NCBI GenBank assembly: GCA_900546685.1
Contig: UREB01000117.1
Span: 1-5,747 of the forward strand
DNA: 5,747 bases
Direction: 5' to 3'
Source: an uncultured Eubacteriales bacterium
GTDB lineage: Bacteria > Bacillota > Clostridia > Christensenellales > QAND01
The translations under genes were made by a program, and so were the position numbers. Below, one piece after another: positions 1 to 5,202 of the stretch; positions within the stretch are counted from its first letter, which is position 1, and each line of letters begins with the position of its first letter. The notes under the pieces were generated by a model that saw only the letters and a list, made by a program, of their open reading frames with translations, made no database searches and was not told the origin of the DNA.

Positions 1-1084
1 CAGGCAAGGTGATCAACGCAATGATCTCAATACTCTGCCGTACCGCCTGGCCAAACTCGTTCTTTTTCCGCTTGGCTACGATACGGCTCAGCCTGCTGAA
101 TGTGATAGTGGTGATTGGAACGATCAAGATGCCCAGCGCCGTTGTAACCAGCGAGTAAGATTTGCTGAGCGCTGTTACAACGCCAACCCCCAACGAAGAA
201 CCTATCATGCGGTCGATTTGATGGTTGATCTCGTCAAACGCCATACTAATCAGCGCCGGTATGGCTAGAATGAAGGTCCTGCGAATCTTGGGCTCTCGTA
301 TCGTGAGATACGGCCGATAGCGAAAATGTCCCCGCAAAAAGGGCAGCAGAATGATGGTTTGCATAACGCCCGTAACGGATACTGCAATCCCCACCATGCG
401 TATATCCCGGAACATAACGATGGCGGTAATCAAGCAGGCAGACAGAATAAAGCCCAGCAGCTGTTCGGGAATGAATTTTTCCCGAGCATTCAGCAGATTG
501 CACAGCACGCCGGTTACCGCGTAAAATGCCAAGGATGGGTACATCATTCTTGTCAGCTGTATTGTAAGCTCTACCCCTACCTCAGCACGGTAGATGAGCG
601 AGCAAATGGCGGGTGCAAACAAATATGCCAACAACGAGCCAATCAAACCCGCCACAAAATACAGCGTAACTACCTGGCTGGCGTACCGATCCGCAGCCAG
701 TTGACCCTCCCTCAGCCTTGTTTTTGTATAAATCGGAATAAAAGTGGAGGCGATACCTGCGCTGAACAGCAGCGTCATGATGCTGAATATGCCGTAGGCC
801 GTAACAAAAGCGTCGCTTTCTACACCACGGCCAAAATAGGCGGCCATGACCATCTCGCGTACAAAGCCCAACAGCTTACTGGCCGCGATGATCAGCGTGA
901 CCACCATCGTGGTTTTTAGCGCATGCTGCGATGCCTTTGTCGATTTATGCGTGGTATGGCGCACCGATCCGCGGACCTGACGGCCGTGCGCCGGCATCTG
1001 CCTTTTTTGTGTGTGCCGAGGTCTCTGCCCTTGATTCCGCAGCTCGCTTCTGGGCACAAACCTCGTCTGCTCCGTATTTGGCAA
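1..1084 (-). CDS. murJ: Lipid II flippase MurJ/MviN family protein, 3'-truncated by window edge
   Basis: 361 codons are visible and the C-terminus lies beyond base 1. The family (MOP superfamily) moves the peptidoglycan precursor lipid II across the cytoplasmic membrane. From residue 60 the protein is hydrophobic and family-like: SKLLGFVREMVMAAYFG at 69-85, then ESDAF, STFIPIYTKTR, and further on FYAVTGVLCNLLNAREKF, DEINHQIDRMIGSS and a VVTALSKSY...TFSRLS helix pair. The R-E after GF and the D of SDAF match charged residues conserved in MurJ. The start is uncertain. I chose TTG at 1084 because GGGGGT (minus, 1096-1091) sits 6 nt upstream and can pair with anti-Shine-Dalgarno RNA; the only clear in-frame ATG before the membrane domain is at 997, with a poorly spaced AAGG. 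From 1084 the protein carries a 59-residue Arg/Lys/His/Gln-rich cytoplasmic-type tail. Family assignment is firm; flippase activity is inferred. Confidence 0.88.
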   Translation of the reverse strand, partial: MPNTEQTRFVPRSELRNQGQRPRHTQKRQMPAHGRQVRGSVRHTTHKSTKASQHALKTTMVVTLIIAASKLLGFVREMVMAAYFGRGVESDAFVTAYGIFSIMTLLFSAGIASTFIPIYTKTRLREGQLAADRYASQVVTLYFVAGLIGSLLAYLFAPAICSLIYRAEVGVELTIQLTRMMYPSLAFYAVTGVLCNLLNAREKFIPEQLLGFILSACLITAIVMFRDIRMVGIAVSVTGVMQTIILLPFLRGHFRYRPYLTIREPKIRRTFILAIPALISMAFDEINHQIDRMIGSSLGVGVVTALSKSYSLVTTALGILIVPITTITFSRLSRIVAKRKKNEFGQAVRQSIEIIALITLP

Positions 1085-1157
1085 CCTAACACCCCCATAC
1101 ACAATTTGTATGCATGTATCGTTTTCATCATTGATTCTATTTTCTGCCAGAATCTAT

Positions 1158-1187
1158 ATTATATCCTAAACAGGATATAAAAGTAAA
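1158..1187 (-). promoter_or_regulatory. Promoter of murJ
   Basis: On the minus strand, TTTACT (1187-1182) and a perfect TATAAT (1163-1158) are separated by 18 bp. Transcription would start near 1151, giving a leader of about 65 nt before the TTG start. It lies downstream of the proS terminator, so murJ probably has its own transcript. Confidence 0.65.
1160..1179. promoter_or_regulatory. Perfect palindrome inside the murJ promoter, candidate operator
   Basis: TATATCCT-AAAC-AGGATATA is an 8-bp perfect inverted repeat with a 4-bp spacer. It occupies the region between the -35 and -10 boxes and overlaps the first half of the -10. It lies upstream of the predicted transcription start, so it would act as DNA, not as an RNA hairpin. 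The position is typical of a repressor operator; the protein that might bind is unknown. Confidence 0.45.
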
Positions 1188-1215
1188 TGCGGACGGTCTC
1201 GCTCTTTCCCTGAAA

Positions 1216-1250
1216 TAAAAAAAGAGAAAGCCAATTGGCTTTCTCTTTTT
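1216..1250 (-). terminator. Rho-independent terminator of proS
   Basis: A 14-bp perfect stem (1219-1232 with 1237-1250) has an AATT loop and begins 2 nt past the proS stop codon. Read on the minus strand it ends in a run of seven T followed by ATTT. The plus-strand T run is shorter, and no plus-strand gene ends here. Confidence 0.9.
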
Positions 1251-1251
1251 C

Positions 1252-2706
1252 TCAATAGGCACGCGCCCAGTAAATCATTTTTTTCGCAGGTTTTCCGCAG
1301 CATGCACACACATGCCCTTCTGCCTGGTTCTGAAGCTCAAACGGCATGCAACGCGTCGTAATGCCATATTCGTCCTTGACATGCTCTTCGCAGGCACGCT
1401 CTCCACACCAGGGCGAAAGCGCAAAGCCCTTTTTGGTATCCACAGCTTCCCGTACCTCTTCCATCGTAGATGCTTGGAAAATATGCGCATCCCGATGCTC
1501 AGTGGCCATGTGCAGCATGGTTTTATGAATATCCTCTAAAAGCGTCTGAATGGATTGCTCTAAGCCCTCCATGGGGGTTGCCGCTTTTTCATGCGTATCC
1601 CGCCGCGCCAGCATCACCTGGCCGTTTTCAATGTCCCGCGGTCCTACTTCCAGCCGGACGGGAACGCCGCGCATTTCCCATTCATTGAACTTCCAACCCG
1701 GAGACTGGTCCCTGTCATCCAGCTCTACGCGCAGGCCCGCCGCCTTTAATGCATCGTATAGTTCGTTGGCCTTTTCCAACACGCCTTCCTTGTGCATTGC
1801 AACCGGTACGATCACGACCTGCACTGGTGCAATTTTAGGCGGCAGCTTTAAGCCACGGTCATCCCCGTGTACCATGATCAAGCCGCCGATCATGCGCGTG
1901 CTAACGCCCCAGCTGGTCTGCCAAGCGTATTTTTGCTGCCCATCCTTATCCAAAAACTGAATATCGAACACCTTGGCAAAGTGCTGGCCCAGATTGTGGC
2001 TGGTTCCCATCTGTAAGGCCTGGCCATCGTGCATAATGGCTTCCATCGTGTAGGTATCCTGTGCACCCGCAAATTTTTCCTTTTCTGTCTTTTGCCCCGT
2101 CAACACCGGAATGGCCAACACATTATAGGCAAAGTCCCTATATACTTCCAGCATCTGCATGGTTTCCTTCTGCGCATCTTCATAGGTAGCATGAACAGTA
2201 TGCCCTTCCTGCCATAAAAATTCACTGGTCCTCAAAAACGGCCGAGTACTCTTTTCCCAGCGCACAACATTGCACCACTGGTTGAGCAACAGCGGCAGAT
2301 CCCGATAAGACTGCACCCATTTGGCATACATCGAGCAAATGATAGTTTCGCTGGTCGGGCGAACGACCAGGGGCTCTGTCAACTCTTCGTGGCCGCCCTT
2401 TGTTACCCAGGCAACCTCCGGCGCAAATCCTTCAACATGTTCCGCTTCCTTTTTCAATAGGCTTTCGGGGATAAACAGCGGAAAATATGCATTTTTATGC
2501 CCCGTTGCCTTAAACCTATCGTCGAGCTCCTTTTGGATTAGCTCCCAAATGCCATAGCCGTACGGACGGATGACCATACATCCTTTTACCTCAGAATAAT
2601 CCATCAGCTCAGCCCGTACCACAACGTCTGTATACCATCTGGAAAAATTCTCGTCCATCGGCGTAATTGCCTGTACAAATGCCCCTTGTTGCTTTTTCCC
2701 TGCCAT
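1252..2706 (-). CDS. proS: Prolyl-tRNA synthetase, type 3 (no editing insertion)
   Basis: 484 aa. It charges tRNA-Pro with proline using ATP, in the cytoplasm. Class II features are in order: motif 1 region about 50-80; the proline-recognition loop RPTSE at 116-120; motif 2 with R149-W-E151 and RTSEFLWQEGHT at 159-170; a QMGTSHNLGQ loop at 232-241; motif 3 GGLIMVHGDDRG at 274-285; an anticodon-binding domain from about 291 to 400; and a C-terminal zinc-type domain with cysteines 434, 439, 453, 467, 469 and 470, ending in the family-typical aromatic-R-A-Y tail. There is no editing insertion between motifs 2 and 3, which with the zinc tail places it in the archaeal/eukaryote-like type 3 group of about 480 residues. 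The start is ATG 2706 because GGAGGAGG (2721-2714) lies 7 nt upstream; an earlier in-frame ATG at 2778 falls inside the leader terminator. It is controlled by the T-box leader upstream. Confidence 0.97.
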   Translation of the reverse strand: MAGKKQQGAFVQAITPMDENFSRWYTDVVVRAELMDYSEVKGCMVIRPYGYGIWELIQKELDDRFKATGHKNAYFPLFIPESLLKKEAEHVEGFAPEVAWVTKGGHEELTEPLVVRPTSETIICSMYAKWVQSYRDLPLLLNQWCNVVRWEKSTRPFLRTSEFLWQEGHTVHATYEDAQKETMQMLEVYRDFAYNVLAIPVLTGQKTEKEKFAGAQDTYTMEAIMHDGQALQMGTSHNLGQHFAKVFDIQFLDKDGQQKYAWQTSWGVSTRMIGGLIMVHGDDRGLKLPPKIAPVQVVIVPVAMHKEGVLEKANELYDALKAAGLRVELDDRDQSPGWKFNEWEMRGVPVRLEVGPRDIENGQVMLARRDTHEKAATPMEGLEQSIQTLLEDIHKTMLHMATEHRDAHIFQASTMEEVREAVDTKKGFALSPWCGERACEEHVKDEYGITTRCMPFELQNQAEGHVCACCGKPAKKMIYWARAY

Positions 2707-2745
2707 TGATCTTCCTCCTCCAAACAAATTTTCGCAGGCGGGCAT

Positions 2746-2787
2746 AAAAAAAGCCCTTCGCCTGCAACTTTTCTGCAAGGACGAAAG
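2746..2787 (-). terminator. T-box conditional terminator upstream of proS
   Basis: On the minus strand CTTTCG (2787-2782) pairs with CGAAGG (2760-2755), CC pairs with GG, and GCA pairs with TGC around the loop, with small bulges. A run of seven T (2752-2746) follows. The CCTT used in the 5' arm is also the antiterminator partner of the T-box AAGG, so the two folds exclude each other. Confidence 0.88.
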
Positions 2788-2980
2788 ACATGCTTCCGTG
2801 GTACCACCTTACTTGGCAAATATACTTGCCCACTCATTGTGCCGATAACGCCCGGCAAACGGCGGCTTTCACCGCAAAGCTCGCAAGGTGGGAACCGTTT
2901 TCCCGGCATACCCGCTTTACAGCCTAAGAACGGGCTCTCTGCTACGCCGTACAAAACGTGGCCTTGGTCGTCGCTTGATT
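2746..2980 (-). promoter_or_regulatory. T-box leader RNA, proline-specific, controlling proS
   Basis: The nascent RNA binds uncharged tRNA-Pro and then antiterminates. Stem I is legible on the minus strand: AAGG (2965-2962) pairs with CCUU (2888-2885), CGUUUU (2958-2953) with AAAACG (2901-2896), and CGGCGUA (2949-2943) with UAUGCCG (2910-2904), topped by the conserved AGAGAG (2940-2935). The internal loop between the first two helices holds GUUCCCA on its 3' side, placing a CCC proline specifier at 2892-2890, followed by the expected purine. The T-box itself, AAGGTGGTACCACGG, starts at 2810. Its UGGU (2806-2803) matches an ACCA acceptor end, i.e. discriminator A. AAGG (2810-2807) pairs with CCUU (2780-2777) to form the antiterminator base. 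Specifier and gene product agree. Confidence 0.95.
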
Positions 2981-2986
2981 GTCTGC

Positions 2987-3015
2987 ATTATACCGCCTTT
3001 TTCTCCCAGTTGCAA
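2987..3015 (-). promoter_or_regulatory. Promoter of the T-box-proS transcript
   Basis: On the minus strand, TTGCAA (3015-3010), a 17-bp spacer and a perfect TATAAT (2992-2987). The predicted start near 2980 lies just before the base of T-box Stem I. Confidence 0.85.
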
Positions 3016-3023
3016 GCCCGGCC

Positions 3024-3053
3024 TTGACAAGCCTTCCCCTTTGCCCCTATACT
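3024..3053 (+). promoter_or_regulatory. Promoter of the TPP riboswitch-thiT transcript
   Basis: Perfect TTGACA (3024-3029), an 18-bp spacer and TATACT (3048-3053). The predicted start is near 3060, about 13 nt before the aptamer. It diverges from the proS promoter; the two -35 boxes are separated by 8 bp. Confidence 0.85.
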
Positions 3054-3072
3054 ATAAAAAAATTAAATAGTA

Positions 3073-3155
3073 CCGCTGGGGGTGCCGCAAGGCTGAGAGG
3101 GCGTATCTGCCCGACCCTTGGAACCTGTCTGGATCATGCCAACGGAGGGAAGCGG
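3073..3155 (+). promoter_or_regulatory. TPP riboswitch aptamer (THI element)
   Basis: It binds thiamine pyrophosphate to switch off the downstream gene. Stem P1 is CCGCT (3073-3077) with AGCGG (3151-3155), a perfect match. Conserved elements are present in order: the G-rich start of P2 at 3078-3084, the pyrimidine-binding CTGAGA at 3093-3098, ACCCTTGGAACCTG at 3114-3127, and the pyrophosphate-binding TCTGGATCATGCCAACGGAG at 3128-3147. The P3 arm is short. The downstream thiamine transporter gene fits the ligand. Confidence 0.97.
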
Positions 3156-3208
3156 CGCGCATATGTTTGTTATGCCAGCGTTTCCCGCAACAATGTTGCG
3201 GGTTTTTT
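3147..3208 (+). terminator. TPP-riboswitch expression platform: terminator with competing antiterminator
   Basis: The terminator stem is CCCGCAAC (3184-3191) with GTTGCGGG (3195-3202), loop AAT, followed by six T (3203-3208). A competing antiterminator is visible: GGGAAGCG (3147-3154) can pair with CGTTTCCC (3179-3186), eight pairs including one G-U. It uses most of the 3' strand of P1 and the first three bases of the terminator arm. Ligand-bound P1 would therefore free the terminator and stop transcription before thiT. Confidence 0.88.
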
Positions 3209-3241
3209 CATGGGGAGCGGTCAAAAGGAGTTGTTTGGTTT

Positions 3242-4075
3242 ATGTGGTTTTCTACGTTTTTGGAAAACTTAGTGGCCCTGCCCGTCTGGGCCTGGGTCGT
3301 GTGGGCGCTCGTCGTCGTTTGTGCCGTGGTGTTTTTTGCATTAAGAAAGCGTTCCGGCGCAGCATTGCCCATTGTCGTTGTATTGCTGCTGGCGCTGGCG
3401 GTGCTATTTGCTTTTGCACTGCCTACGATTGAGCCGGAAGAAGGGGCTTCCACAGCCGCAGCCTTTTTGTATTCCCCTATATTTTGGTCCATTCTTGTCG
3501 CAATTCTCGGCGTCGTTTGTATTGTTTTGCTGCTTCGGCGGCAAAAATGGACGATTCAAATGCTGTCTACCGGCGCTTTGTGTGTTGCATTGGCATTTGT
3601 GCTGTCCTGCCTTACCTTGTACCGTATGCCAAACGGCGGCAGCATAACGCCCGCATCCATGCTACCCATCCTGGTCTTTGCCTGGATCTATGGGCCCATC
3701 CCCGGCATTGCCGCCGGTACGATGGATGGTATCATGCAGCTAGTGCAGGGGGCCTACGTAATTCATCCCATGCAATTTTTGCTGGATTATATTCTCCCCT
3801 TTGCCGTTCTGGGCATCGCAGGCCTATTCCGAAAGGATAACCAACTTCCTTTGGGCATTGTGCTGGGCTCTGCAGCTCGGTTTATCATCCATGTTTTATC
3901 CGGCGTCATTTATTTTGCCTCCTCTGCCCCTGCAGGGCAAAGCCCACTGCTTTACTCTTTGGGATACAACGCCACCTATCTTGTGCCCGAACTCATCATC
4001 TGCCTGGCCATTGTTTTGGTTCCCCGTATGAAGCACGCTTTGATTCGCATCAAGCATGAGGCAAAGATTGCTTAA
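3242..4075 (+). CDS. thiT: Thiamine ECF transporter S component ThiT, N-terminally extended
   Basis: 277 aa integral membrane protein. ThiT (YuaJ) binds thiamine and works with a shared ECF energizing module (two ATPases and EcfT), which is not in this window. The core, about 103-277, shows the family pattern: YRMPNGGSITPASMLPI at 127-143, a small-residue helix AWIYGPIPGIAAGTMDGIMQ at 147-166, HPMQFLLDYILPF at 175-187, RFIIHVLSGVIYF at 213-225 and a YN pair at 242-243 followed by a last helix. Usual family length is about 180-230; the first ~100 residues here form about three extra hydrophobic segments (roughly 14-34, 41-61, 79-98) with a KR-containing turn and an acidic loop PTIEPEEG. The start is ATG 3242, with AAGGAG (3225-3230) 11 nt upstream, slightly far; earlier in-frame starts fall within the leader terminator. 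Controlled by the TPP riboswitch. Confidence 0.95.
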   Translation: MWFSTFLENLVALPVWAWVVWALVVVCAVVFFALRKRSGAALPIVVVLLLALAVLFAFALPTIEPEEGASTAAAFLYSPIFWSILVAILGVVCIVLLLRRQKWTIQMLSTGALCVALAFVLSCLTLYRMPNGGSITPASMLPILVFAWIYGPIPGIAAGTMDGIMQLVQGAYVIHPMQFLLDYILPFAVLGIAGLFRKDNQLPLGIVLGSAARFIIHVLSGVIYFASSAPAGQSPLLYSLGYNATYLVPELIICLAIVLVPRMKHALIRIKHEAKIA

Positions 4076-4084
4076 AAAAGCCTT

Positions 4085-4118
4085 GGCCCTGCAAGAAAAT
4101 TCTTCGCAGGGCCTTTTT
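4085..4118 (+). terminator. Terminator of thiT
   Basis: GGCCCTGC (4085-4092) pairs with GCAGGGCC (4106-4113). The stem is prolonged by AAGAA with TTCTT around an AA loop, with one bulged C, and is followed by TTTTTGTTTT. It starts 9 nt after the thiT stop. On the minus strand the stem is followed, after AAGG, by six T, so it may also serve the convergent regulator remnant. Confidence 0.88.
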
Positions 4119-4164
4119 GTTTTAAAGTCATTGCATAGACAAAATAGCCTGCCCACAAAATTCG

Positions 4165-5166
4165 TTATTTTTTTTTGCAAATCCTTCAATCGTTGCAGTT
4201 TCGTTTGGAGATTCGGACGTTTACATAGCTTAGACAGCAGCGGCGTTCCCTCTATATAGCCGATAAGAATGTTTTCAATAAACCGTCCGTCTCGAGGCGC
4301 GATATTTCCCAGCAGTCTGGAGTGGAAATAGGGTTCTAAGCAATCAAATAAATCGCTGCCCTGCAAGCGCCATCCCAATTCGCTGCCATAATAGGCCAAA
4401 TCTAAATACCGTTCCAGTGCCTCTGCGGCTTTTTCTTCTTTTCCATTTTGCAGGAACATCTGGCATCCTACCATATAAATGGGAATGAATTTGCTTGGGT
4501 GCATCGTATCCGCCCCCAACGCCTGCCCCAAAGTTAAGATGCGTTGATAAAATTGCTCCGCCTTTAGAGGTTCATCCAAATAGGCAGCCAATAGATCCGG
4601 CGAAGCATCCAAAATACCCATCAAATTTTCATACATATATTGCTGAAGCAGCTCGCGGACGCGCTGCCTATCCCCTTCCGCAAAATATGCCTTGGCCAAT
4701 AATATTTCTGTCTGCATAGGCATTTCCACAATATCCCCCAATAGCTCTATGGCCTACTTTGGCTGATCCGCCGCCAAATGACAAAATGCCTGCAACTGCA
4801 ACGCTTGTCTGGATAAAACCGTATCCTCGCTGCCCTTTTCCACCCGTTTGAGTACTGACAGCGCTTCCAAATACACGGTTTTTGCCCTTTGCTGATCGCT
4901 TTGAAGGTCTGCATGGTTGATCCACAAAAGCGCTATATAAAATTGAAGCACCCAGCAAGAAAAATACTGTTTTAGCAGCGCACGGCTTTTTTGATATACT
5001 TGTTCAACGGTTGGCTAACAAATTCCGCCGATAGCTTTGCATACAGCGCCTGCACCTCCTCCCGTGATAGCTGCGGTTCGTAGCCTAGCAGCTCGTCTAC
5101 TGTGCAGTCAAAAAAAGAAGCCAGCACTGGCAGCAATTCAATGTCCGGATAGCTCTGCCCGTTTCC
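4165..5166 (-). pseudogene. Broken XRE-family regulator with TPR-like C-terminal region
   Basis: The remnant begins inside a helix-turn-helix domain at NGQSYPDIELLPVLASFF (from about 5163), followed by CTVDELLGYEPQLSREEVQ, the usual end of a clostridial XRE domain and its linker. Helices 1-3, including the recognition helix, are absent at the junction with the mobile element. Three lesions follow. A one-base frameshift lies within about 5001-5014: the first frame stops at 4972, while the next continues as VEQVYQKSRALLKQYFSCW. An in-frame TAG at 4756-4754 follows ADQPK. After it the frame resumes (AIELLGDIVEMPMQTE and long helical repeats) to about 4168. At a run of nine A, one A fewer would give Q-K-K-stop (4167-4165); as it stands the frame runs on antisense to thiT, to 3896, in non-family-like sequence. 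The C-terminal part looks TPR-like. Function is lost. Confidence 0.85.
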
Positions 5167-5202
5167 CTTAGTTAAAGATATTGTTGGGTATCTCAAGATG
5201 TG
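5162..5202. other. Element-chromosome junction, candidate recombined attachment site
   Basis: This is the stretch between the recombinase stop codon (5203) and the first recognisable codons of the interrupted regulator (AAC GGG CAG, minus, from 5163). An intact regulator would be expected to read K-W-E-N-G-Q here; the minus strand instead shows T-K-G-N-G-Q, so homology stops at about 5163-5166. An imperfect inverted pair, AGATA (5176-5180) and TATCT (5189-5193), lies in the middle. The exact crossover bases cannot be fixed without the other end or an empty site. Confidence 0.6.

Noticed and set aside
326..919. Plus-strand open frame of 197 codons
   Set aside because: It is antisense to murJ; the translation is low-complexity (Gln, Asn, His rich) with no family pattern, while the opposite strand encodes clear MurJ motifs.
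916..1131. Minus-strand 71-codon frame starting MMKTIHAYKLC
   Set aside because: It overlaps the murJ 5' region in another frame, shows no family resemblance and has no good ribosome site.
1131..1160. Plus-strand promoter-like pair TTGATT...TATATT
   Set aside because: No plus-strand gene follows; proS and its terminator lie on the other strand downstream, so it is likely chance in AT-rich DNA.
2707..2778. Upstream start for proS adding 24 residues (MQKSCRRR)
   Set aside because: It lies within the T-box terminator, has no ribosome site, and the added residues are not family-like; ATG 2706 has an excellent GGAGGAGG.
3167..3241. Upstream start for thiT adding 25 residues
   Set aside because: The stretch spans the riboswitch terminator and would require translating through it; ATG 3242 has its own AAGGAG.
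3208..3492. Minus-strand 94-codon frame over the start of thiT
   Set aside because: Antisense shadow rich in Thr, Ala and Ser; the plus strand has the membrane-protein pattern and regulatory leader.
3896..4164. Continuation of the regulator frame antisense to thiT
   Set aside because: After the A9 run the translation covers the thiT terminator and the thiT antisense strand and loses all resemblance to the TPR-like region; best explained by a lost stop codon.
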